NCBI GenBank assembly: GCA_017506865.1
Contig: JAFCMP010000224.1
Coordinates: forward strand, 682,001 to 746,000
Origin: Tribonema minus
Taxonomy: Eukaryota; Sar; Xanthophyceae; Tribonematales; Tribonemataceae
Direction: 5' to 3'
DNA: 64,000 bases
Part shown: in pieces, positions 24,301 to 31,954 of the stretch
How the letters are laid out: each line of letters starts with the position of its first letter
How positions within the stretch are numbered: position 1 is the first letter of the stretch
Made by a program: the position numbers and the translations under genes
Notes under the pieces: generated by a model
The model's input: only the letters and a program-made list of their open reading frames with translations
What the model was told of the DNA's origin: nothing
Databases searched by the model: none

Positions 24301-27300
24301 CGGGCTCAACAAGCAGCGTCGTGAACACCTTGGCCAGGTGATGAGCGAATGCCGGTTCCATCACATCTGATTCTGAATCACCAGCTAGTCCTGGCGAGGC
24401 ACTGCTCACGGGGCGGGTGGCTGCTTTCACTGGTGCACCAGGCCCAGCGGCCATCAAGAGGTGTTCATAGCGTAGGCCGTCCAGCCCTCCTGCCTTCCCC
24501 GCCCCTGCTGCGGACAAGGTCGACAGTATGTCTGCCGCCTCCACCTCGAGGCGCCGTCCGGCTGCGCTGGCAGCATCCTCAGGCCTATCGCTGTGATCAT
24601 GTGCCTGACCCGATTCGAAGACAGGACTGCCGCTGCCAGCTGGCCCGGTGGTCGTTGCCACCCCTGCGCTGTGTAAGCAGTGCCGCCGGGCGTCGCGTAC
24701 CAGGCCGCGCACTTGCTCCATTGGCGTATCGACTACCCCCGGCCGGGTGCCAGTTTCAGGGTGCTTTGCTGCCAGCACCTGTGCCGTGACCTCGTCTGCT
24801 GGGGCGCATGCTTCACGCGCCTCTAGTCGTGCGGCAGCCAAGCCTACCCCCCGTCGCTTGCCTGAGAGGGCAGCGCATGCTGTTTGCTGCCTGGAGTCAG
24901 CCTCCGTCCAGTCGGCATCGAAGTTCGTTTGTGCCGACGCCATAGCTGCGTTGTTTGGTTTGGGGGCCCGCAGCGCCGCTGCTGCTGACAGCGTCTTTCT
25001 CAGTAGCTCCGCGAAGTCGCCAGACAGCAACGCTGCCAGCCGGGCCGCAGGCGGCATACCGGTTCCCTCCGGTTGCCTACCAAAGGCCATCGCTGCTAGC
25101 AGGTGCAGCAGCCTGTAGCCGCGCTGCACTAGAGTCTGAGAAACCTGATGAGCAAACGCCCCGGCACCATGGTGGAGGCGCACCCGTGCCGCCTCACGTG
25201 CACTGTCTGTGGCGTCCGCCAGTAGTCGTGTGGCGTGCTCCACTAGCCGTGCCCACTGGGTGCACTGCAGCTGAGTGCGGAAGGGGTTGGCAGTCGTGGT
25301 GAACCGCAGCAGCAGTAGATCCGCCTCATTGGTCTGGTCAAGTGCGTGGACGACCGAGGGCGTCGAGAGGTCCCAAGCCAGGGATGCTCGTGCCTGGGGC
25401 TTTGAGGGCCTGCCACTGGTGGTGGTGGTCGGGGGGGGCGGTGACGCGGCATCGTCCGGCGGGTCCACGTCCATGTCCGCCCATCCCACGGCCGTCCCGC
25501 GGGGGGGGCTGCTGTCCTGCAGCCTCAGGCTGTCAGACTGAGTGCGGCTGCCGGCGCTGCTAGGCGGTGCCGCAGCAGCTGCTGTTCGGCGCCGGCGTTG
25601 CGCGCCGGTTGCCGTGGCCGCCGGGCGTTTCTTGCTAGACTTTGAGTTGGCAGCGCCACTAGCCGGCACCGCCGGTAGTTTTGGAGGTGTCGCTGCGGCA
25701 GCCCCCGCCGCCGCGGCCGCGCCGTCGCTACCCGCACCCCCGCCCTCGGACTGGCCCGGGGGTACTGCCGGGCGTGCGCGCGTGGGGGCGCTTCCATTCC
25801 GTCGACACGTGTGGCATGGCGAGGTCAGCGCGCATTGCCTCTGCCCCGCGCTGGCTGACATATGGACCAGGCCGCAGGCACCTGTGCATGCACTCAGCTT
25901 CCTTACCGCCCGTAGGAAGTCTTCTGCCGTGCAACCATACATGGTGCTCATCTCCTGCACATGCTTGGCATGGTGTGCCCCAGTGCTGCAGGTACTGCTG
26001 CCTGAAGGGGCACGGTCACCGGATGGGTCGTGATCAACCTGCTGCCGGATGCCCTTGGCGTATGCTGCCGCCGGATTTTGCTGACAGTGTGATGTGCTCG
26101 CCTCAGGGTTCAGCATCGACCTCGTGCAGCTACCACCGTTGAAGTGGGCCACTACCGGTGCCATGCGGCTCGCAGCTGACAGTTTGCCTCGCTGTTTGCT
26201 GTCCTCTTTCTGACCAAGCTGCCAAAATGCCAGTGTGCATAGTGGACACCTCAGTGGCTCAGGCTGCTGTGGCAACTGCAGCGCAGTACGGGGCTGTGTC
26301 CGACTCGGAGCCGTGATGTGGGTGCTGTCAGCTTGAGTGGTCGCCGACGCTGTCATAGTGGTTGGCAAGGGCGGAGCTGCCGCAGGGGCGACAAGCAGTT
26401 CAAAGTGTCCCACATTTGTATATAGCCCAGGCGGCGTCCACAGCACATCCAGATGGCAGTCAGGCTGAGCTGGAGTCGCCGGTGCGAATACCGCTGGCAG
26501 CCCCATCAGTTGTGCCAGCACCAGCCCTGTTGATTTTTGCGTGCTGCCAGTGGCCTGAGGCTTGGCCTGCCACACCGTCACCGAGACCGCGTAGACCGCT
26601 GCAACAATGGCCCACACAGACAAACCGAGGGGCCGTCCCCACACGCCCTCTTCCTGTAGGCGTTGCAGCAGGAGCGTGTGCCCGCTGTCCTTGCTATCCG
26701 TTTCATTTGTGCCGTACTCGATTGCGAGGCAGCGAGCGCGTGTCCCGTATGTGTCGAATTGTTCACGTGTACACGCAGGTTGGGCTGCGGCATGCGCGGT
26801 CAGTTGACGCATCGATGACATGCTGGCCCCTTGTTTGCCCGCCCCCTGCGTGACGTATGCCACCATCCCGTCCAGCAGTGCCTCTCGCATGGCAATCACC
26901 AGCGCTGGGGCCGGCAGTCCGTGCTCAACTGCGACGCTGCCTATGCCGTGTAGAGCTGTATGAATCAGGCAGTTGCCGTTGCCCACGTTGCTCACGGGGC
27001 GAAGCTCCCCACCACGTGCTAGCGTCGCTGTGTTTTCCCCAAGCGCCTGTTTGTGGAGTGCCTGCAGGCCCGTGTGCCAAGTGGAAAAGCCATAGTTGGT
27101 GGCTTTTGCCAGCGCGTCTTGCTGCTCCTCCACGGTGACTGTATGGCACACGGTTGAGGGTATCCGGGTCGCCACCGTCACGGTGGTGACCTTCGCCGGC
27201 CCGGATATTGGTGCTGAGGGGGCAGAGGCACCGCCCCTTGGCGGTGTGGTGGCTGGTGCCAGCTGCCCTAGGGGTGCAGGAGAATTGTCGCACTGGGCCT

Positions 27301-29674
27301 GTCGCTCCTGCGTCCGCCGTCTGTGTTTACCTCTGCGTCGACTGCGCTTTCCACTGGCAACCATAGCCGTGACAGATGCTGTCTCGGTCATTGTTGCGTG
27401 GGTGCTGTTATCACCGGCCTGCGTTACGTCTGACTCGCCATGTTTCCCGGCTGGCTGGCGAGGCGACCTGGCAACGACCGGTTCCCTAAGGGAGAGTTGG
27501 TCAAACACCGCTGCCAGGTCGTTACCCTCTTCTCGGAGGGAGAGCAAGCTGAACGTGACCGTCAGGTCATGCATCTGATTCACCAGCGGTGCGCAGGGAG
27601 TCCGGCCCAGCAGGGTCTGTGTTGCTGGCGCGTGCAGTCGGCGTGACGTGCGGCCGGGTTCAAGCTTGGTACCCGTCGGCCAAGCGCAAAGCACCGTGAC
27701 GCGTGCCCGATTGGGGGCAAGGGCCAGTGCACGTACCCTGCGCGCGAGTGCGCCAGCCGCCCCCAGCAAGCCTTGCCAGTGAGATCCCGTCGGGTCCCTG
27801 GGGCATTCGCTAGACTGAGCGCCCGCTGCGACAGCAGCTGCTGCACTGCCAGGTGTGCTGGGCACACGATCGTTGCTTGACATCGTTGCGCCGCTATCGC
27901 TAGCACGACTTTCGCCAGGCAGCACACCCATTGTGCTGCTCCGGGTCAGTCTCGGCAGCGGCGCAACTGCCACACCGTCCAACGTAGATGCATGGGCTTG
28001 CCTGGGGTCCACCCCCAGGTGCTCGCATCCGAGGATTTTGCGTATGGGACCACATTTGCTAGCGGCGGCGAGCAGCGCGGCTGTTGGCTTCAGGCTATTC
28101 CCCCCACCAACAGCTGCACCACCCGCTGCCGCCGCGCATGTCGTTGGTCGGGTGTGTATGTCAGCAATGTGATCATGGCCTGATGCACGGTCACAGCCTG
28201 ACAGTGTGCATGCTGTCGCGGCGACCGGGCCTGCGAGGCAGTCGGCGCAGCGCCACACGTCGCACTGGTCCAGGGCCCCTAGATCACCAGATGGTGTCGT
28301 GGCGCTTGCTGCTGTGCGTCTGATGAAGAGGTTGCCGCACCCATCGCAGACCTGCTCCAGGCCGCCGCATATTGGTCGGTGGTCTAGGAAAAGCTGAACA
28401 TGCAGTTCTGCAAATTGCTTCCCTTTCCCTGTGTGGCGCGTGCGCTGGTGTGCACATGCGTGTGCCGCTGGGCAATTCTTGTCCAGGGCGCGAGGATTTG
28501 CTCGCACTATGAACTTGTCGCACATGCGGCAGTCCAGCCCCGGGATATTGACCTTCCGGTTGGCAGCGTGTATCTTGGCGGGCGCCAGATCTGTCCTAGC
28601 GGTGATGCCGGATATTGGGTGCCCGTTGCGACTGTTACCGTCAGAGGTGACGCTGCCGCCTGACAGAGAGGCGCCGCTGCCAGCTGGCTGCAAAAACCGG
28701 GACGTGATTTGTCTCTGGTGACCCGCCGGCCCAGGTTCGCCAACTTCCATCGGTACAGGCATGGTCACGGTGACCGGCTTTGCCAGCGCACCGCCAGACT
28801 GTGGCTCTGGGCGGGTGACGCTGCCAGTGCTTTGGGCGCTGGCGCGGCGCCGACCCCGCCGGGGTGCAGCCGCCCCACGTTCGCCGCCCGGTGCAGCAGC
28901 GGCCGCTGGTGCTGTTGTCACCATGTCTGCAGCACATGGGGTTGCCGCTGCGGTGACCTCCATCGGCTGAGGACCGGGATGCCACTGGGGAGAGGCGCCG
29001 CTGCTAGCTGGCTGCGAAGGCCGCGACGTGATCCGTCTCTGGTGACCCGCTGGCCCACTGGTAGGTTCGCCAACTTCCATCAGTACGGGCACGGTCATGG
29101 TGACCGCCTTTGCCAGCGCACTCAGTTTGCCACACGGCGACTCTGGGCGGTTGATGCTGCCAATGCTTCCGAGGCGGCCCAGGGGCGGCCCAGCGTTGGC
29201 GCCGCGGCGCCGACCCCGCCGGGATGCAGCTGCCCCGCGTTGGCCATCTGATGCGGCAGCGGCTGCCGGTGGTTTTGGCACCATGTCTGCCGCACGTGGC
29301 GTTGCCGCCGCCGTTAAGTCGGAGGTAACCTTGCGACCGCATGCAGCGGCGGCTGTGACAGTCGTCCGTGGCTGTGCAACCACCTGGTTGGCCGGTGCGG
29401 GCCCCGCCGCTGGTGCGGCAGTGGCAGCCGTCACTAAAGGCGTTTTCCGCCGCGATCGTCGTTTTGGCATTGGCGTTGTCGCTACTGGTGGATCCGGCGG
29501 CAGTGTCGCCCGACGGCGTGTACTTGCCGCTGGTGGCGGTAGTACCACCAAGCTCAGTACAATTATCGCTGTTGGCGGCAGTGCCTCCCGTAAACTCGCC
29601 GCTTGAGCCTCCGAGTCACTGGCAGGCTGATGCCGCGGGCGCTTCGTCTGTGAGCATCCCCTGTTACAGTGATT
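21335..29674 (-). mobile_element. Inner LINE (minus strand), OTU + RT + restriction-like endonuclease
   Basis: This 8,340-bp element is bounded by 14-bp target duplications. It has no terminal repeats, so it is not an LTR element. The 3' untranslated part is only 78 bp and ends CAAGTCCATAC without poly(A), identical to the end of the outer copy. The coding frame is open right up to the 5' boundary with no in-frame ATG in the first 123 bp, so the copy may be slightly 5'-truncated or may use another start. Domain content places it among LINEs with a restriction-like endonuclease (R2/R4/NeSL/Utopia side of the tree), some of which carry a cysteine protease. Near-identity with the outer copy (about a dozen residue differences) implies recent activity. 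Confidence 0.9.
21413..29470 (-). CDS. LINE polyprotein: zinc clusters, OTU protease, RT, RLE
   Basis: The frame is counted from the first codon listed at 29551 (2,712 codons); the first in-frame ATG is residue 28 (29470). Residues 81-185 and 201-295 are a diverged internal duplication (RRGRRR, PVxMEVGEP, GHQRxITSR). Residues 341-465 hold Cys/His clusters (CRMC, CDGCGNLF, CADC). An OTU-like protease follows, with GNGNCLIHTAL (Cys861) and NVGHFELL (His1049). The RT has LDCENAFNSVDR (Asp1837), GCQQGDPLGPLYF (1893-1905) and AFLDDLNVL (Asp1945/1946). A C-terminal C-x3-C-x8-H-x3-C knuckle (2489-2506) precedes the endonuclease motif GHN, RAD (Asp2553) and VLDTSV (Asp2575). Known LINEs of this type nick the target with this endonuclease and prime reverse transcription there. 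The protease's role is unknown; processing or deubiquitination is inferred. The frame looks intact. Confidence 0.88.
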   Translation of the reverse strand: MPKRRSRRKTPLVTAATAAPAAGPAPANQVVAQPRTTVTAAAACGRKVTSDLTAAATPRAADMVPKPPAAAAASDGQRGAAASRRGRRRGANAGPPLGRLGSIGSINRPESPCGKLSALAKAVTMTVPVLMEVGEPTSGPAGHQRRITSRPSQPASSGASPQWHPGPQPMEVTAAATPCAADMVTTAPAAAAAPGGERGAAAPRRGRRRASAQSTGSVTRPEPQSGGALAKPVTVTMPVPMEVGEPGPAGHQRQITSRFLQPAGSGASLSGGSVTSDGNSRNGHPISGITARTDLAPAKIHAANRKVNIPGLDCRMCDKFIVRANPRALDKNCPAAHACAHQRTRHTGKGKQFAELHVQLFLDHRPICGGLEQVCDGCGNLFIRRTAASATTPSGDLGALDQCDVWRCADCLAGPVAATACTLSGCDRASGHDHIADIHTRPTTCAAAAGGAAVGGGNSLKPTAALLAAASKCGPIRKILGCEHLGVDPRQAHASTLDGVAVAPLPRLTRSSTMGVLPGESRASDSGATMSSNDRVPSTPGSAAAAVAAGAQSSECPRDPTGSHWQGLLGAAGALARRVRALALAPNRARVTVLCAWPTGTKLEPGRTSRRLHAPATQTLLGRTPCAPLVNQMHDLTVTFSLLSLREEGNDLAAVFDQLSLREPVVARSPRQPAGKHGESDVTQAGDNSTHATMTETASVTAMVASGKRSRRRGKHRRRTQERQAQCDNSPAPLGQLAPATTPPRGGASAPSAPISGPAKVTTVTVATRIPSTVCHTVTVEEQQDALAKATNYGFSTWHTGLQALHKQALGENTATLARGGELRPVSNVGNGNCLIHTALHGIGSVAVEHGLPAPALVIAMREALLDGMVAYVTQGAGKQGASMSSMRQLTAHAAAQPACTREQFDTYGTRARCLAIEYGTNETDSKDSGHTLLLQRLQEEGVWGRPLGLSVWAIVAAVYAVSVTVWQAKPQATGSTQKSTGLVLAQLMGLPAVFAPATPAQPDCHLDVLWTPPGLYTNVGHFELLVAPAAAPPLPTTMTASATTQADSTHITAPSRTQPRTALQLPQQPEPLRCPLCTLAFWQLGQKEDSKQRGKLSAASRMAPVVAHFNGGSCTRSMLNPEASTSHCQQNPAAAYAKGIRQQVDHDPSGDRAPSGSSTCSTGAHHAKHVQEMSTMYGCTAEDFLRAVRKLSACTGACGLVHMSASAGQRQCALTSPCHTCRRNGSAPTRARPAVPPGQSEGGGAGSDGAAAAAGAAAATPPKLPAVPASGAANSKSSKKRPAATATGAQRRRRTAAAAAPPSSAGSRTQSDSLRLQDSSPPRGTAVGWADMDVDPPDDAASPPPPTTTTSGRPSKPQARASLAWDLSTPSVVHALDQTNEADLLLLRFTTTANPFRTQLQCTQWARLVEHATRLLADATDSAREAARVRLHHGAGAFAHQVSQTLVQRGYRLLHLLAAMAFGRQPEGTGMPPAARLAALLSGDFAELLRKTLSAAAALRAPKPNNAAMASAQTNFDADWTEADSRQQTACAALSGKRRGVGLAAARLEAREACAPADEVTAQVLAAKHPETGTRPGVVDTPMEQVRGLVRDARRHCLHSAGVATTTGPAGSGSPVFESGQAHDHSDRPEDAASAAGRRLEVEAADILSTLSAAGAGKAGGLDGLRYEHLLMAAGPGAPVKAATRPVSSASPGLAGDSESDVMEPAFAHHLAKVFTTLLVEPELLPEQSQRLLRAAALSGIGQKRRPIACSSVWRRLLGSTAARSVKGKISGLLASMSQFGVGYRSGVEHVAARARVWHELYGTTIQLDCENAFNSVDRAAIVRGLMLFCPELLPHFESVYCGDTAPEMRVEVNGEARIICSHLGCQQGDPLGPLYFAVAAAFLLFYPDGVNATPGSMPAYGHSTAEPPAPHCAFLDDLNVLQAAYFDDAAAAGVAEVIRRLAAGGLRVRPDKSLAIAMRGTVFDEAARARLRALDIPFVDTTMPESSQGFTSVGVPVGHPAYVHAAMSKHLVDAGTWRLSWQLAGMARHHLQAAQFILRRSLTKRMGFLARVVDTALSETWLHAFDGFCAWTLERMLHLHGCSTAAAMKSHLLAACTAGDNEEASSGSVLVLPRLGPPELTDIAVPLRASRLPERRGGLGMPLLGLLAPAAYTAQACTTLRPAIIHATVAAGALRLGTDEHGAVTWFAQHSCAIREDQGLPPIIEAVRRSTRALTADGGEKSRTAVAEQLPASLLRWAADTTAAASTLPTAVQAIYAATAVTETVTTEPAPHTHGIVPGAEAAAAAATVPGPQAAAAAAPSTPAKTQTSAEESSCSGGQEDDDDDWEAYADEICRKVVPRRRRGHFTHGLQAGLSNVLRRQYEDCLVEDLEAASAGAVGKPTQAAPIGDSRDTSRRRQQASARVLAQLRSQRASGAMAWMSVPPTANDRPGAAPMSSMAAATMILIAIFIDGWGIQGEVCPWRCSDVSPTSTHAISCPSQHIRGHNATHTAQKRCLQRILRQHHVSIVRNEDASVFKVPGYRADTVIDPGCLHFSSAYRNKGIVLDTSVRAPTASSNLTGRTNASNTDGYAAGVGEDAKVKHHTGTLTSSWAFVPFVQESYGRLGKQTSLFVKELAMHSALCSGGGKADVLRKAGLAKRQILIELSISLARELAERVMAYTRGARMLGCVAAPVSKLLGHSAD

Positions 29675-29688
29675 ACCACAAGATGTAC
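29675..29688 (+). repeat. Target-site duplication of the inner LINE, right copy
   Basis: ACCACAAGATGTAC is identical to 21321-21334. The GTAC end of the duplication lies next to the element's 3' end in the left copy. Confidence 0.9.
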
Positions 29689-30347
29689 ATGTGGCGCATG
29701 AATGTGAAGCAGCTGTAGCAACAGTTTGTCTCTCAGTGAGCAGTTGAGAAAGGAGACCCTATCACCCATCATCATGAGCACTATGGCAATTGAAATTATA
29801 CTATTGCGCGCATGCCATTGTGGTGCCTGCCGCAGTGCATGCATGCAGGAAAGAGCCACGAAGCTTGGCACAGACGCCTTAGGGAAACACATGCCGACTA
29901 GACGTCTTAGGAAAACATGTAAACTTGAGTCGCCATACAACCCACATTGACACCCACAAATATCCTCCAACAGGTATTTCACGTTACTGCTGTAGCCACA
30001 GCAGTACCAAGTCCCAAATTGAATGCATTGCCGGAGCGCGGCTGATACTGTTGGCTCAGGCAGGATATATCATATATGTAAATATATATGTGTATACTTG
30101 CCAGTGCACTCAGTCTTGCATACATGACATATGTATACTATTCATTAAATGAAGTTAGCATGGTTTTGAGCCAACTGCTTGTCAATGAGCAAGCACTTGT
30201 GTTAAGCCAAATTGGCAACGCTACAGAACTGTATATTTACTGGTAGTAGTAATACTCGGTACGCACCACGAATTGCTATAACCTCAAATTATTGTGTGGA
30301 AGCCAGGACGCGAACATAGTTTTAACTGTTCCCCCTGCCATTTTTTT

Positions 30348-30382
30348 GTTTGACAGCAACAAATAAATTTTTGCTGTCAAAC
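30348..30382. repeat. AT-rich hairpin in X copy 1
   Basis: Perfect 12-bp arms, GTTTGACAGCAA and TTGCTGTCAAAC, are separated by 11 bp. A further TTTGCTGTCAA follows at about 30415. The same structure in copy 2 lies at 33207-33241. Confidence 0.7.
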
Positions 30383-31204
30383 AAAAATAATTTTTAAATA
30401 GAAGTAATATTTTTTTGCTGTCAATCAATGAAATGGCAGCGGGAATAATTTTCTTGCTGCCAAAAACAATGGCAGCAGGAACAGTTAAGAATTCACCACT
30501 GCTGTATGAAGCACTGAAACCCCGCTGCAGAATGCACACACCCGGTCCGGTGCACTGTGGCACACAATGCTGTCCCGACCGTCAGCCGCCGGCTGCGCCC
30601 TATCAAGCGTCCAAAAGCGCGGCTGCAGCAGCGTCGCACATCTCCACTACTAATACTAGCAGTATTTCAGGTTCAACGTAGTTTACTTGAGTGGCACTTA
30701 GTCTTAGTAAGTTTTTGCCTCAGGCTGCTCGGCTCCTGGACCAGCAAACTTTGAATGCAACACAAACATAATATGAGCTCGCTTGTCTGTGATGGTCATG
30801 CTGTTGCCACAAGCAGCTTGACTGTGACTGCATGCAGTGCATGCATGGTCACTACCATATTAGTGTTTGTGCTCAGACTGTCGTGATTGATCAAATGCTG
30901 TCGATACTGCTGCCACCAGAAGCGGTAGCCGCATCATGTTGTTGAGGATTAAAACTGTTATCGTACTCAGTCTGGCAGGCTGCGAATGGTGGTACCGTGG
31001 TCAGCTACACTCTAGGGCTCTGTTAGCGTCAGATCCCAAATCAGTTTTTGTTGAGCACTTGTCAAGACTGCAGCTTACTGCAGATCGCAGTGACTACGCA
31101 GTGGCACGCCAGGACGGCAGGTATAATAATTGCTGACACTAAAGCTGCTATCTGCAGCAGGCCCTTGACAATTGATCCGCGCGCTGCTGCCGAAATTCTC
31201 TTTG

Positions 31205-31236
31205 TATCATACTATCATACTATCATACTATCTCAT
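31205..31236 (+). repeat. 8-bp tandem repeat (TATCATAC) in X copy 1
   Basis: Three full units and part of a fourth. The copy 2 equivalent is at about 34064-34095. Confidence 0.7.
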
Positions 31237-31446
31237 AATGGCTAAATAGCAACAGCAGGTTTGTGACTAACAAAGCAAGGAGCCTTGCAGATGCTGCATC
31301 GCAGCAGAGAGCCCAGCAGAGAGCCGTATGTCAACGCGAAAATGCCCACCTGCCTTCCTTGTGATGGCCACTGAGGTGCTAAACGATGACGGCCGAGGCG
31401 GAGTTGCAGCACTTCATGGGGTGGTCTGTCTTGTTGATGATGCTAT

Positions 31447-31504
31447 AGCATTGCTGACGTGCTGTCTTGTTGATGATGCTAGAGCATTGCACGTCAGCAA
31501 TGCT
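31447..31504. repeat. Hairpin with 16-bp arms in X copy 1
   Basis: AGCATTGCTGACGTGC (31447-31462) is the exact reverse complement of 31489-31504. A direct repeat of CTTGTTGATGATGCT runs through the loop side. The copy 2 equivalent is at 34306-34363. Confidence 0.7.
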
Positions 31505-31954
31505 CTACTCAACTTTCCACAGCGCAGAGCGTGCACCTCGCGACTTCCGCATCAATGGAGCGTCGCTTCAGTGTGCGTCCTGTCGTGTTGGTGTTGCTTG
31601 TCATCGAAAGCTCGTCAATTGCACTTGGCAATGCGCTTCAGTCTTATGCTGTTGCAGCGACGTTCACACCAGCTCGGCCTGCAAGCTCTCTAGAGATGAC
31701 TGTACTTGGCAGCATCGGCCTGAGCGTGACGAGAGCCCGGCCGCCCAGTCCACGATTGCAGCACAGCTTTTACGCGGTACTCATACTCTCCTCTTGGGCG
31801 AATGCTTCTGCTCTCTCGCGCTGTGTACTTTTTATTACTACAAAGGCGACATCGCAAGAATAAATGGCAGTCGACAACGCAGTTTTGGTCAGTTTTTTCA
31901 CTTTTGGGCTGTCGACAGTCGACAGGCCCCCCCAAAGTAAAATCTGCCTCTCCC

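Larger units (their letters stand above)
20742..31954. mobile_element. Unit X, copy 1 (2,859 bp, split by the inner LINE)
   Basis: Copy 1 runs from 20742 to 21334 and resumes after the LINE and its target duplication at 29689, ending at 31954. Without the 8,340-bp LINE and the 14-bp duplication it is exactly 2,859 bp, the length of copy 2. I spotted no base difference between them. X begins GGCAAATTTTTTG and ends ATCTGCCTCTCCC. The first 28 bases and the reverse complement of the last 28 before TCTCCC agree at 19 of 28 places, a weak terminal inverted repeat. X is less GC-rich than the LINE, has an AT-rich middle and no recognisable transposase. It may be a non-autonomous DNA element that captured host sequence. 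Confidence 0.75.

Noticed and set aside
31467-31940. 157-codon and 110-codon frames near the right end of X as a possible gene
   Set aside because: There is no recognisable domain. The two frames overlap in different phases and span a hairpin. The short hydrophobic stretch alone is not enough for a secreted protein.
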